64,000 nucleotides of DNA, from positions 744,001-808,000 of the forward strand of contig CP072828.1 of assembly GCA_017945845.1 (NCBI GenBank). Direction: 5' to 3'. The DNA is from Carnobacteriaceae bacterium zg-C25. GTDB taxonomy: Bacteria > Bacillota > Bacilli > Lactobacillales > Aerococcaceae. The position numbers and the translations under genes are program-made. A model generated the notes under the pieces. It searched no databases and was not told where the DNA came from. It saw only the letters and a list, made by a program, of their open reading frames with translations. Numbering within the stretch: position 1 is the stretch's first letter; every line of letters starts with the position of its first letter. Positions 25,266 to 34,094 of this stretch are shown one piece after another.

Positions 25266-25296
25266 AATAAAAAGCACCTGAATATTCTAAGTGCTT
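25266..25296 (-). terminator. terminator at the end of the 37-aa frame
   Basis: Stem AAGCACTT / AGGTGCTT (25289-25296 with 25272-25279, one G-T pair) then T5 on the minus strand. It overlaps the stop codon of the small frame at 25287. Confidence 0.7.
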
Positions 25297-25400
25297 GAAT
25301 AGGTAAATGATATTTTTGATTTAATACTTTCGTATAAATCTAAAATTTCTTTAGGCGTATCATCGGAAAATAAATTTGTGCTTTCCGTCAATTTCTTCAT
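25287..25400 (-). CDS. possible 37-aa peptide or gene remnant
   Basis: An open frame of 37 codons with natural-looking composition (FSDDTPKEILDLYESIKS) ends exactly at a terminator. The ribosome binding site is poor (GGA only). It is antisense to the start of the integrase fragment. It could be the 3' end of a truncated gene. Low confidence. Confidence 0.3.
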   Translation of the reverse strand: MKKLTESTNLFSDDTPKEILDLYESIKSKISFTYSST

Positions 25401-25429
25401 CGTCGATAATCCAAAATAAATTTTTTAGT

Positions 25430-25567
25430 ATGGCGTATATATCAAAACGTTTAGGACACGCTAATATATCGATGACACAAAACGTTTATTTACATGTTTT
25501 AGAAGAACTAAAACAAAAAGAAGATAACAAAATATATCAAGGTATTTTGACGGAATTTGAGAAATAA
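25430..25567 (+). pseudogene. 3' fragment of a phage-type tyrosine integrase
   Basis: The 45 codons from the ATG at 25430 match the C-terminal end of phage-type tyrosine recombinases: AYISKRLGHANISMTQNVY, with the box II His (LGH) and catalytic Tyr, then HVLEELKQKEDNK. The similarity may begin a few codons earlier. The Arg boxes and the N-terminal part are absent, so the protein cannot recombine DNA. It lies 54 bases from a tRNA-Arg 3' end, the usual attachment site of such elements. Confidence 0.75.
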
Positions 25568-25583
25568 TCATACAAATATAACA

Positions 25584-25618
25584 CAAAACCCTTGAAAACG
25601 TTGGTAAATCAAGGGTTT
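25584..25618 (-). terminator. terminator after tRNA-Arg
   Basis: Stem AAACCCTTGA / TCAAGGGTTT (25586-25595 with 25609-25618), 13-nt loop, then T4 on the minus strand. Confidence 0.75.
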
Positions 25619-25621
25619 ATA

Positions 25622-25693
25622 CCCATCCTAAGGGAATCGAACCCCTATTTCAAGAACCGGAATCTTGCGTGATATCCATTACACTAAGGATGG
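25622..25693 (-). tRNA. tRNA-Arg (anticodon CCG)
   Basis: A 72-nt cloverleaf: acceptor stem CCATCCT / AGGATGG, anticodon stem CAAGA / TCTTG with loop TTCCGGT (anticodon CCG), T-arm AGGGG-TTCGATT-CCCTT, discriminator G. CCA is not encoded. It reads Arg CGG codons. Confidence 0.93.
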
Positions 25694-25696
25694 TAA

Positions 25697-25715
25697 GCCT
25701 ACGTTTAACGTAGGC
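25697..25715. repeat. palindrome between pepV and tRNA-Arg
   Basis: GCCTACGTT-T-AACGTAGGC, almost perfect. It lacks a U-tract, so it is a weak terminator at best for pepV. Confidence 0.5.
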
Positions 25716-25721
25716 AAAATA

Positions 25722-27122
25722 TTATTGAACTAATTGACTAATGGCATCTGCATAAATTGCCGTTGCATTGAATAAATCATCTAAATCGATAAATTCATTT
25801 GCTTGATGCATTGTATCAATGCTATGTGGGAACATTGCACCGTAGGCAACACCACGTTCCAATAAACGACCGTATGTTCCACCACCAATAGTCCGTTCAC
25901 TACCTTTATGTCCTGTATGTTTTTCGTACACATCTAATAAGGTTTTCACAAGTGGATCATCTGCTGGTACGTAATGTGGCGTTTGTGATTTTCCGGCTTC
26001 AATTGTTACATCGTATTCAGATAACGCTTTATTTAAACCGTCTTCTAATCCTTGTGCAGTCACACCTTTAGGGTAACGGTAATTTAACCATACTTCTCCA
26101 ACACCTTGTGCATATTTAAAGACACCCGGATTCATTGTTAAAACGCCCATCACGTCATCTTCATGCGCTAAACCAAGTTTTTCAGCATAAAATTCTAAAT
26201 GTAAGTAATTTTGAATCAATGATAAAAATTCACGGTCTTGTCCAACAAAATCATACCCACCTAAAAATTCTGCTAAAAATGTCGCAGCATTTACACCGTT
26301 CATTGGCGCCATACCGTGAGAAGCTTTACCAACCATCTCAATTACAATGTGGCCATCTGCTTGTTTTGCCGTACCACGTAAGTTATTTTGCTCTACAAAC
26401 ACTTTCAAATCAGAAGCTACTTTATCGAATGATTCTGTTGTTGTAATGGTTGCAACAGCATCTTGCGGTACCATGTTTTCACGCAAACCGGCTTCAAATG
26501 ATACTAATTGAGTTGGTGTTTGTGTAACGGGTGCATTGAAACGTACTTTCAATGTTAAAATTCCTTTTTCACCGTTAATGATTGGAAAATCAGCATCTGG
26601 CGAAAAACCAAAATCAGGTTTTTTCTCTACGGCTAAATAGCGATCTATACATTTCCAACCGCTCTCTTCATCTGTACCAATAATTAAACGTAATTTTTTA
26701 TGAATTGGTAATCCCAAATCACGAATTATTTTAATGGCATAATACGCCGCCATTGTTGGCCCTTTATCATCACTTGAACCACGAGCGTATAGGCGGTTAT
26801 CTTTAATTGTTGGCGTGAAAGGATCTGTATCCCAACCTGTACCAACAGGCACCACGTCAACGTGACCAAATACACCCATAATTTCGTCGCCTTCACCGAT
26901 TTCAATGTGTCCGGCTAAATTATCTACATTTTTTGTAACGAATCCGTCACGTTCACCAATTTCTAAAAATTTTAATAGTGCTTCTTTTGGCCCTGGACCT
27001 ACCGGTGCATCATCTGTTGCTAATTCATCACGACGCACACTATCAATACTTAACAACGTATTCAAGTCATTTAATAAATCTTCTTTACGTTTTTCAACTT
27101 CTAATTTCCAATCGATTGTCAT
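25722..27122 (-). CDS. pepV: dipeptidase PepV (M20 family)
   Basis: A 466-aa zinc dipeptidase of the PepV type. Metal and active-site blocks are GVFGHVDVVPVG, ARGSSDDKGPTMAAYYAI, GTDEESGWKCIDRY, and the late ERTIGGGTYGRLLERGVAYG with HSIDTMHQANEFI. It cleaves Xaa-Xaa dipeptides in the cytoplasm at the end of peptide breakdown. GTGGAGGGG precedes the ATG. It stands alone between ppaC and the tRNA gene. Confidence 0.95.
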   Translation of the reverse strand: MTIDWKLEVEKRKEDLLNDLNTLLSIDSVRRDELATDDAPVGPGPKEALLKFLEIGERDGFVTKNVDNLAGHIEIGEGDEIMGVFGHVDVVPVGTGWDTDPFTPTIKDNRLYARGSSDDKGPTMAAYYAIKIIRDLGLPIHKKLRLIIGTDEESGWKCIDRYLAVEKKPDFGFSPDADFPIINGEKGILTLKVRFNAPVTQTPTQLVSFEAGLRENMVPQDAVATITTTESFDKVASDLKVFVEQNNLRGTAKQADGHIVIEMVGKASHGMAPMNGVNAATFLAEFLGGYDFVGQDREFLSLIQNYLHLEFYAEKLGLAHEDDVMGVLTMNPGVFKYAQGVGEVWLNYRYPKGVTAQGLEDGLNKALSEYDVTIEAGKSQTPHYVPADDPLVKTLLDVYEKHTGHKGSERTIGGGTYGRLLERGVAYGAMFPHSIDTMHQANEFIDLDDLFNATAIYADAISQLVQ

Positions 27123-27160
27123 AATACCCCTCCACTTAGACTATATAAAGTTTAAACACA

Positions 27161-28087
27161 TTAACTCAACACTTCGGTTAATTGTGGAACCACTTGTTTT
27201 TTACGTGATACAACACCCGGTAAAGCAATAACGTTATTTGTCACAGCACCATTAAACGCTTTTTCTAACGCTTCTTTTGGCTCACCGGCAACAATAGCAA
27301 CTGAATCACTTGATAAAATATTCGTAATGACAAAAACAAATAAATCATATTGATTTGTCGTATTTTCATTGATCATTGCTGCTTCAAGTTCTGCTTGTTT
27401 AGCTAACAATTCATTTTCATCAACCGTGTTGATTTGTGCAATACGAACTGTTTTGTCACCCATACCAAATGATTTGGCATCTAAGTTTAATAATTCATCA
27501 ATGGATTTAGATGATAAATTTGTACCAGCTTTTAACAACTCTAAACCGTATGACTGTGTATCTACTTGAGCAATTGCTGCTAACTCAAGTGCAACCAATT
27601 CATCTTCAACTGTACAAGTTGGTGATTTAAATAATAAGGTATCCGAAATAATCGCTGATAACATCAATCCCGCAATTTCACTTGGAATTTCAACGTCTTT
27701 TTCGCGGAACATTTTATATAAAATCGTTGCCGTACACCCTAACGGTTCAGCACGATAATACAACGGATTAGCCGTTTCAAAGTTAGCAATACGGTGGTGA
27801 TCGACTACCGCAACCACTTCTACATCCGCAACGTCACTCACACTTTGTTGTGATTCGTTGTGGTCTACTAAAGCAACTTGAGACACTTCGTTAGCCACTG
27901 TTTCAACGACACGTGGCGTCGGTACATTGAAATAATTTAAAGCAAACGCTGTTTCTTCGTTGACATTCCCCAATGCAACCGCCTCTGCTTCTTGGTTTGT
28001 TTCGTTTAATAAATGTGCATAAGCAATTGCCGATGCGATAGTATCCGTATCAGGATTTTGATGCCCAAAAACTAATAATTTTGACAT
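27161..28087 (-). CDS. ppaC: manganese-dependent inorganic pyrophosphatase
   Basis: A 308-aa DHH-family family II pyrophosphatase. It shows [15 protein letters not shown] (metal ligands), VDHNE, the DHH motif VDHHRI, and the C-terminal DHHA2 part with [10 protein letters not shown]. It hydrolyses pyrophosphate and pulls biosynthetic reactions forward. I start it at the ATG at 28087, 6 bases after GGAGG; a TTG at 28099 overlaps that site. Confidence 0.96.
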   Translation of the reverse strand: MSKLLVFGHQNPDTDTIASAIAYAHLLNETNQEAEAVALGNVNEETAFALNYFNVPTPRVVETVANEVSQVALVDHNESQQSVSDVADVEVVAVVDHHRIANFETANPLYYRAEPLGCTATILYKMFREKDVEIPSEIAGLMLSAIISDTLLFKSPTCTVEDELVALELAAIAQVDTQSYGLELLKAGTNLSSKSIDELLNLDAKSFGMGDKTVRIAQINTVDENELLAKQAELEAAMINENTTNQYDLFVFVITNILSSDSVAIVAGEPKEALEKAFNGAVTNNVIALPGVVSRKKQVVPQLTEVLS

Positions 28088-28129
28088 AATTGCCTCCAAA
28101 AATATGATACGTCTATCTTATATAAAATT

Positions 28130-29065
28130 TCACATTTTTTCAAGTAATCCATCCTTTTTTATCCGTATACAACCTAAAGTTTCGAGTTGTCGAATACCGT
28201 ACCAACACACCTCATCTAAAAAACAATCGACATCGACACAGGGTAAATCGTCTACCACTAATTTTTGCTCTTTTACCAACCATTTTACATACGCCTGACA
28301 GGCTTTGATTGACGTGGCTTTGTGCCATAAATACGACAATAAGACGTATTGTTTACACATCATTCCTGCAACAGCACCTTGTTGCTCCAAAATGCGCGTT
28401 GGCACTTTAGAAATTTCTCCCTTTTGGCTATAAAAGTTTCTTAAAAATTTTTGATCTAAACGTGGTGGAATGGCATGAGATGATACACTGACTTTCGTTT
28501 CATAATGCAATCGCTTCAATAAATCTAACGGACTGATGCGTATAGTGTGCTTTTCATTACATAAATACAGTTGATGATTTTCAAGTTTATAAAATAATAA
28601 CGTTGGAAAGGCATAACGATATGGATTATGCGTCAAGTGACTATTTTTTCGACCGCAAATCCAAATCACATCAATCCCAAACCGTTTATACCCTTCGGTA
28701 CGCAACGTAATGTCTTGCACAGAAATTTTACTACACTGAAATTCAATGGCGATTTTTCGCTGAAGATACGTCACTAATAAATCCGGTCTTTGTTTTAAAT
28801 GCGGAATATAACTTTCTAACGCCACATCACAACCAACTGCTTTTAACGCATCGTATAAAAACTGTTTGCCATTAACATGTTCTACTGTTTCCCCTTCAGA
28901 AAAACTTTGCTGCGCACACTGTTTACAATGGGCAAAGTGAGCGCGATATTTCTTTCCCCGTTTAATCATTAACGCACTTAAACAATCTGGACAAAAATAT
29001 TGCTCATTTTTATTGGCATGATCAATATGCACAATTTCACCACTTTTATTTTTTGCCATTAACAC
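28130..29065 (-). CDS. coiA: CoiA-like competence protein
   Basis: A 311-aa protein of the CoiA family. An N-terminal zinc-binding part (YFCPDCLSALMIKRG, HFAHCKQC) is followed by a restriction-endonuclease-like core with RPDLLVTYLQRKIAIEFQCS (PD-(D/E)xK type). CoiA is a late competence protein that helps transformation after DNA uptake. The start is uncertain: GTG at 29065 lies 5 bases after GGGGTG, and an ATG lies 6 bases further in. With comFA and comFC in the window, it points to a transformable ancestor. A pepF oligopeptidase, often next to coiA, is 8 kb away. Confidence 0.88.
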   Translation of the reverse strand: MLMAKNKSGEIVHIDHANKNEQYFCPDCLSALMIKRGKKYRAHFAHCKQCAQQSFSEGETVEHVNGKQFLYDALKAVGCDVALESYIPHLKQRPDLLVTYLQRKIAIEFQCSKISVQDITLRTEGYKRFGIDVIWICGRKNSHLTHNPYRYAFPTLLFYKLENHQLYLCNEKHTIRISPLDLLKRLHYETKVSVSSHAIPPRLDQKFLRNFYSQKGEISKVPTRILEQQGAVAGMMCKQYVLLSYLWHKATSIKACQAYVKWLVKEQKLVVDDLPCVDVDCFLDEVCWYGIRQLETLGCIRIKKDGLLEKM

Positions 29066-29111
29066 AACAACACCCCATAATTAACATACACCAGTAGCCG
29101 CAAAAAACAAC

Positions 29112-29143
29112 AAAAAAACTTCAATCAATTGACTGAAGTTTTT
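29112..29143 (-). terminator. terminator overlapping the thrB stop
   Basis: AAAAAACTTCA / TGAAGTTTTTT hairpin on the minus strand ending in T7; the stop codon of thrB is in the loop. Confidence 0.85.
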
Positions 29144-30003
29144 TCAACGACAACACCCTGTGTATCGACGTCTAAAATACACACACGATAATCAAAAAAG
29201 GCGTCTTTGATTAAATTATATATAGCGTTGGCATCATGTTTATGCGTAATGGTCATCACCGTAGGCCCTGCACCACTTAAATACGTGCCATACGTTTTTT
29301 CATGTTTCAATAATTCTCGTACACGTAATAATTCTGGGACAAGTTCCGCACGATACGGTTCATGAAATTGGTCATTTTCAATCAGTTTTTTAATACGCTT
29401 GTAATAGCCTCTTGATAAATGAGCGACCAATACATTACTAGTTGCGCTAACTTCTGCTGCTTTTGACAACGGTATTTCATGTGGCAATACATTTCGACTT
29501 TTACGTGTGGATAGCGGTTTATTTGGAATTAAGGCAACAAATGCCATTTGTTTTAAATAAATTTTACTCCAATACACACGACGATTAATGACGGTGCTTG
29601 ATACCATATTACCTAAAATAGCGGGTACGACATTATCCGGGTGCCCTTCAAATTTTGTCGCCAATTGAATTTTCGTGTCGCGTGATAATTGTAAATTACC
29701 TAACTGATCGGCAATTTCAATAGCCGCTACAATCGCCGAAGATGAACTGCCTAATCCACGTGTCAGTGGTATATCACTAGTCATTCTCAAGTGATGCGGT
29801 GGAATTTTTTCCGAAACTTTTTTAATCATGTGCACTAAAAAATTGCGGTGATCATGTGGCATATGTTCATATTCATGCTCAATATACCACGTATCAGATG
29901 GTTCAATCACTTCAACGGTTAAATATAAATTTAGCGCTACCCCTAACGAATCAAATCCCGGACCCATATTCGCAGAGGTGGCTGGCACTTTAACTACTAA
30001 CAT
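29125..30003 (-). CDS. thrB: homoserine kinase
   Basis: A 292-aa GHMP kinase. Its motifs are VPATSANMGPGFDSLGVAL (N-terminal), PLTRGLGSSSSAIVAAI (ATP loop), and SGAGPTVMTI near the C-terminus. It phosphorylates homoserine on the threonine pathway. GAGGAA precedes the ATG, 3 bases after the hom stop, so hom and thrB are one operon. Threonine synthase (thrC) is not next to it. Confidence 0.96.
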   Translation of the reverse strand: MLVVKVPATSANMGPGFDSLGVALNLYLTVEVIEPSDTWYIEHEYEHMPHDHRNFLVHMIKKVSEKIPPHHLRMTSDIPLTRGLGSSSSAIVAAIEIADQLGNLQLSRDTKIQLATKFEGHPDNVVPAILGNMVSSTVINRRVYWSKIYLKQMAFVALIPNKPLSTRKSRNVLPHEIPLSKAAEVSATSNVLVAHLSRGYYKRIKKLIENDQFHEPYRAELVPELLRVRELLKHEKTYGTYLSGAGPTVMTITHKHDANAIYNLIKDAFFDYRVCILDVDTQGVVVEKTSVN

Positions 30004-30006
30004 ATA

Positions 30007-31287
30007 TTATTCCTCACTCAATAAATGCATGCTCACTTTCAGCGTCACATCATCCATTGCTTGTAAATTTTGACAAATCGTGTCATACGTTTGTTGACTA
30101 ATGGGATGCGTTACAATAATCACATGCGCCATTTCTGGTGAAATTGGGTTTTGCAATATCGATGAAAAACTAATGCCTAATCGGCTAAACTCTGTGGTGA
30201 GTTTCAAAAACATTCCCGGTTTATCACGCAATTCCAATCTAAAGTACGTTTGAAAATAAACGTCATCGTGATTTAATAAATGCTTATCTTGATAAAACGA
30301 TGAAAATAGTTCACCATTTGTTTCTAGAGCCATATTTTGCGCAATATTGATAACATCGCTCACAACCGAGTTGGCTGTTGGCATTTGTCCAGCTCCCAAT
30401 CCATAATACATGGATTGTCCCATTGCCGCTCCACGTATGACAATAGCATTATTTTCGTTATGCACATTCGCTAATGGATGTGTTAATGGCACAAGCATAC
30501 ACCCGACCAACCCAAAATATTGGCGATTTTTTTGTTGCGCATACCCAATTAATTTAATGCAATACCCTAATTGTTGTGCATATTGAATATCGGCTAAAGA
30601 CACTTTTGAAATGCCTTCAATTTTCAAATCATTGATATCTACGGACATGCCGAATGCCAATCGAGATAGAATCACCATTTTATAAGCGGCATCAATCCCC
30701 TCAACGTCATTTGTCGGGTCACTTTCTGCAAAGCCAAACTGTTGTGCAAGTTGCAATGATTCAGCATACGATAAATTTTTATCGGCCATTTGTGTCAACA
30801 TGAAATTAGTTGTTCCATTCACAATACCCGTTACTTGTTGAATATCGTCACTAGATAAACTATTGGCAATGGTTCGTAAAATAGGAATACCGCCACCAAC
30901 ACTCGCTTCAAAAAAGATGTCGCAGTGGTTTTCTTTTGCTAATTGTAATAATTCATTTCCGTATAAGGCAATCAAATCTTTATTTGCCGTAACCACGTGT
31001 TTCCCATTTTTTAAAGCACGTTCAATATAGCCTTTAGATAGTTCTACATTTCCAATGACTTCCACAATAATATCAATCGTGTCATCTTCTACAATGTCAT
31101 CAAATGACGTTGTAAAGGCATACTCCGTCATATGTTGATATTTATTTAAATCACGTACTAAAATTTTTGAAACATTTACCGTTTTTCCTAATACTTTTTG
31201 AATTTTTGTGCGGTGTTCATTTAAAATTTTAACAACTCCTGATCCTACCGTTCCAAAACCAAGTAATCCAATTTGAATAGTTTTCAT
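30007..31287 (-). CDS. hom: homoserine dehydrogenase
   Basis: A 426-aa enzyme of full length. The NAD(P) site GLLGFGTVGSGVVKIL is at the N-terminus. The catalytic region VVTANKDLIALYG ... GGGIPILRTIANSL ... VNGTTNFML is present, and a C-terminal ACT domain (about 345-420) can sense threonine. It reduces aspartate semialdehyde to homoserine. I start it at the ATG at 31287; AAAGGAGG lies 12 bases upstream, a little long. No T-box leader is seen upstream. Confidence 0.95.
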   Translation of the reverse strand: MKTIQIGLLGFGTVGSGVVKILNEHRTKIQKVLGKTVNVSKILVRDLNKYQHMTEYAFTTSFDDIVEDDTIDIIVEVIGNVELSKGYIERALKNGKHVVTANKDLIALYGNELLQLAKENHCDIFFEASVGGGIPILRTIANSLSSDDIQQVTGIVNGTTNFMLTQMADKNLSYAESLQLAQQFGFAESDPTNDVEGIDAAYKMVILSRLAFGMSVDINDLKIEGISKVSLADIQYAQQLGYCIKLIGYAQQKNRQYFGLVGCMLVPLTHPLANVHNENNAIVIRGAAMGQSMYYGLGAGQMPTANSVVSDVINIAQNMALETNGELFSSFYQDKHLLNHDDVYFQTYFRLELRDKPGMFLKLTTEFSRLGISFSSILQNPISPEMAHVIIVTHPISQQTYDTICQNLQAMDDVTLKVSMHLLSEE

Positions 31288-31312
31288 GAAAACACATAAC
31301 CTCCTTTTGTCT

Positions 31313-31318
31313 AGTATA
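31313..31318 (-). promoter_or_regulatory. -10 element for hom-thrB
   Basis: TATACT lies about 25 bases ahead of the hom ATG. The -35 is weak. A small palindrome CACTTTTTAAAGTG (31342-31355) lies over the -35 region. Confidence 0.45.
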
Positions 31319-31431
31319 CAAAAAAAAGAGTAGAAACACCACACTTTTTAAAGTGCCTTTCTTCGACTTTATTTTTTAGCGTAAAGTCCAATGTGTATTA
31401 TGTAGGTATTGCTATTTTTTGCATGATTTTG

Positions 31432-31440
31432 TGATATACT
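31432..31440 (+). promoter_or_regulatory. extended -10 promoter for pepQ
   Basis: TGATATACT, with TATACT at 31435-31440, 22 bases ahead of the pepQ ATG. Confidence 0.65.
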
Positions 31441-31462
31441 ATAGTCACTTTAGGAGGTGCCT

Positions 31463-32560
31463 ATGTCAAAATTATTCGATTTTCAAAACAGTTTAAAGGA
31501 TAACCATATTCCATTAACTTTTGTTCATAATCCACAAACAATTGGCTATTTAACGGGATTTTATTCTAATCCACACGAAAGATTGCTCATGCTTGTTTTA
31601 CAAGACAATGAACAGCCATTACTCATTTTACCCGCTCTTGATTTAGAACAGGCGAAACAATGCACAAAAAACATTACGTTATTACCGCATTTAGATAGTG
31701 ATAATGCATGGGAACTTTTAGCCAATGCTTTACACCACCCACAGACAACTGCAGCGCTAGACAAAGATTATATGTCGGTGAGCGTTTTTGAAAAACTGCA
31801 ACAAGCGCTACCAAACGTTACGTTTTCCATTGACTGTTCGCCCATCATTGAACAGATTAAATACATTAAAACGGAAGATGAACTCGCATTAATGCGTGAA
31901 GCCGGAAAAACTGCCGATTTAGCCATTCAATTTGCTGCGCGTGCGTTTGACACCAAAAAATCAGAAATGGAAATCGTTGCGGAAATTGAGTATTCGCTTA
32001 AAAAAGTTGGCGTTTCTCAAATGAGTTTTGACACAATGGTATTGCGACAACCAAATGCAGCCAATCCACACGGTACGCCCGGTACAGATACATTGCAATG
32101 GAATGAATTTGTGTTACTCGATTTAGGAACGATACATAACGGCTATGCCAGCGATATGACGCGCACATTATTTTTTGGTGATACCATGTCAAGCCGTCAA
32201 AAAGAATTGTACGATCTCGTGTTATTAGCTCACCACACCGCACGCGATCAATTCCGCATTGGGATGAAAGCCAGCGAATTAGATAAAATTGCTCGTGATA
32301 TTATTACCAACGCAGGATACGGCGAGTATTTCACACACCGTTTAGGGCATGGTATTGGTCCATCTGTTCATGAGTTCCCATCCATTTCAAGCGCGAGTGA
32401 TGTTGCGTTAATTGAAGGCATGTGCTTTTCGATTGAACCCGGTATTTATTTACCAAACGATATTGGGATTCGTATTGAAGACTGCTTTATCGTTACAAAA
32501 AATGGACTAGAATCCTTAACGCATAGCTCATACAATCCAGATTACACCACATTTCTTTAA
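31463..32560 (+). CDS. pepQ: Xaa-Pro dipeptidase PepQ-like (M24 family)
   Basis: A 365-aa metallopeptidase. The creatinase-like N-terminal domain is followed by the pita-bread domain with ligands in LLDLGTIHNGYASDMTRT, HRLGHGIGPSVHE, CFSIEPGIY and GIRIEDCF. It splits Xaa-Pro dipeptides in the cytoplasm. The ATG at 31463 follows GGAGG by 5 bases; the GTG at 31457 overlaps that site. It is divergent from hom. In many Lactobacillales pepQ is next to ccpA, which is not here. Confidence 0.93.
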   Translation: MSKLFDFQNSLKDNHIPLTFVHNPQTIGYLTGFYSNPHERLLMLVLQDNEQPLLILPALDLEQAKQCTKNITLLPHLDSDNAWELLANALHHPQTTAALDKDYMSVSVFEKLQQALPNVTFSIDCSPIIEQIKYIKTEDELALMREAGKTADLAIQFAARAFDTKKSEMEIVAEIEYSLKKVGVSQMSFDTMVLRQPNAANPHGTPGTDTLQWNEFVLLDLGTIHNGYASDMTRTLFFGDTMSSRQKELYDLVLLAHHTARDQFRIGMKASELDKIARDIITNAGYGEYFTHRLGHGIGPSVHEFPSISSASDVALIEGMCFSIEPGIYLPNDIGIRIEDCFIVTKNGLESLTHSSYNPDYTTFL

Positions 32561-32594
32561 AAAAAGAACGAACACGTTGCTGTTCGTTCTTTTT
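32561..32594. terminator. bidirectional terminator between pepQ and zur
   Basis: A 14-bp stem AAAAAGAACGAACA / TGTTCGTTCTTTTT with a 6-nt loop; A and T tracts on both sides serve the convergent genes. Confidence 0.92.
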
Positions 32595-32605
32595 GCTATA
32601 GTTTT

Positions 32606-33091
32606 TTATGAATGATGCGCACCACAATGGCAATGCTCATCATGTGATTCATATTGCTCCGCTAAAAATTCTTGATTTTCCAAGCACTCTTTACAAATAC
32701 CCGTAATTTCAAACCGATGCCCTAAAATCACATAATCTGGCAATTGCTGGGCAAACACATCCATTGGACAATGCTCTAATTCCGTAATACGATCACACAC
32801 ATTACAAATAAAATGATGATGGTGATGGTGATGCGAATGATGCATGATGAAAATTTTCTCACCATTACGCTCACTCATCTCTAAAATCCCCTGCTCAACA
32901 AATGTATATAAATTACGATAAACCGTATCATAGCTCAATCCTTTAAAACGTGATTTTAAAGCTTCCTGCACTTGCTTAGCGGATACAAATTTTTCGCTAT
33001 TGGCAATCACTTCTAACATCGCTTGACGTTTTGGCGTTTGTTTATAACCTTGCTCTTTCATCTTCGCAATGGCTTCTTGAACAATATCCAT
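32606..33091 (-). CDS. zur: Fur-family regulator, probably Zur
   Basis: A 161-aa Fur-family protein. The winged helix is KQTPKRQAMLEVI ... GLSYDTVYRNLYTFVEQGIL. The dimer domain has a very His-rich loop (HHSHHHHHHH) and structural zinc pairs CNVC and CKEC. The tail is also His/Cys-rich (HDEHCHCGAHHS). Nine of these His residues look fit for zinc. This and the neighbour nfo, next to zur operons in Bacillus, favour zinc sensing over iron or peroxide. The ATG at 33091 follows AAAGGAG. Confidence 0.82.
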   Translation of the reverse strand: MDIVQEAIAKMKEQGYKQTPKRQAMLEVIANSEKFVSAKQVQEALKSRFKGLSYDTVYRNLYTFVEQGILEMSERNGEKIFIMHHSHHHHHHHFICNVCDRITELEHCPMDVFAQQLPDYVILGHRFEITGICKECLENQEFLAEQYESHDEHCHCGAHHS

Positions 33092-33101
33092 AAACTCTCC
33101 T

Positions 33102-33998
33102 TTATTGCGTAATTTTATGCAATAATTCCGGGTCAAATTTACCCGATTTAATCATCGCAATTTCGTGCGCATACGGTGCACGCGTATTTTTTTTATCTTC
33201 ACCGACTTGTACATACGGTGTTTCTAAAATTTTTGGTAAACCTTTCAACTGTGGATGATACACGACGTGGTGTAAAGCGTCAAAACCAATATGCCCAAAT
33301 CCGATATTGGCATGGCGGTCTTTTTTAGCGCCTCGCTCATTTTTTGAATCGTTGATGTGCAACACTTTAAGTTTGTCTAAACCAATAATTTTATCAAACT
33401 CATTTAAAACGCCGTCAAAATCCTCTTTAATAGGATAACCCGCATCATGTGTATGGCATGTATCCAATGTAACGGATAATTTTTCATTTAACGTTACACC
33501 ATCAATAATTTTAGCCAACTCTTCAAATGACCGTCCAATTTCAGTACCTTTACCCGCCATTGTTTCTAACGCAATTTGTGGTACTTGATCTTTTGTTAAA
33601 ACTTCATTTAATCCTTCAATTAACTTTTGAATAGCTACATCACTTCCAGCACCCACATGTGCGCCCGGATGCATTGTAATTTGTGTAGCACCTAATGCAC
33701 TGGCACGTCTAATTTCTTCTTGTAAAAACGAAATGGCAAACTCAAAATGATCACTTTTAATGGTATTGGCTAAATTGATAATATAAGGGGCATGTACAAC
33801 GATATTCGAGATACCAAATTGCTCCATTGCCTGTAACCCTTTATCAATATTTAACTCTTCAATGGGTTTGCGTCGTGTATTTTGTGGTGCCCCCGTATAA
33901 ATCATCATCGTATTTGCACCATAGCCATGTGCTTCCTCTGCAGAACCTAATAACATTTTCGATCCATTCATCGAAACGTGTGAACCTAATAAAATCAT
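33102..33998 (-). CDS. nfo: endonuclease IV (AP endonuclease)
   Basis: A 298-aa TIM-barrel enzyme with the zinc-ligand blocks [56 protein letters not shown] and [11 protein letters not shown]. It nicks DNA at abasic sites for base excision repair. It lies 10 bases upstream of zur, so the two are one operon, a pairing seen in Firmicutes. Its three-zinc centre gives the pairing a simple logic. Confidence 0.97.
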   Translation of the reverse strand: MILLGSHVSMNGSKMLLGSAEEAHGYGANTMMIYTGAPQNTRRKPIEELNIDKGLQAMEQFGISNIVVHAPYIINLANTIKSDHFEFAISFLQEEIRRASALGATQITMHPGAHVGAGSDVAIQKLIEGLNEVLTKDQVPQIALETMAGKGTEIGRSFEELAKIIDGVTLNEKLSVTLDTCHTHDAGYPIKEDFDGVLNEFDKIIGLDKLKVLHINDSKNERGAKKDRHANIGFGHIGFDALHHVVYHPQLKGLPKILETPYVQVGEDKKNTRAPYAHEIAMIKSGKFDPELLHKITQ

Positions 33999-34020
33999 AA
34001 TTCCCTCCTAATGCACCTTT

Positions 34021-34029
34021 AGTATACCA
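34021..34029 (-). promoter_or_regulatory. extended -10 promoter for nfo-zur
   Basis: TGGTATACT is an extended -10 (TATACT at 34021-34026), about 23 bases ahead of the nfo ATG. It overlaps the arm of an inverted repeat TATACCATAA / TTATGGTATA (34023-34032 with 34048-34057), which could be an operator or the terminator of the autolysin gene. Confidence 0.5.
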
Positions 34030-34094
34030 TAAAAAGCCATTTATACGTTATGGTATAAACAGCTTTCCATGATTTTATTGCATCTTATGACAGA

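Noticed and set aside
24907-25400. Toxin-antitoxin pair
   Set aside because: The 72-aa and 37-aa frames are separated by about 160 bases with a terminator, and neither shows a toxin or DNA-binding motif.
31288-31462. T-box or threonine leader ahead of hom
   Set aside because: The space between the divergent promoters is too short, and no T-box sequence or leader peptide is seen.
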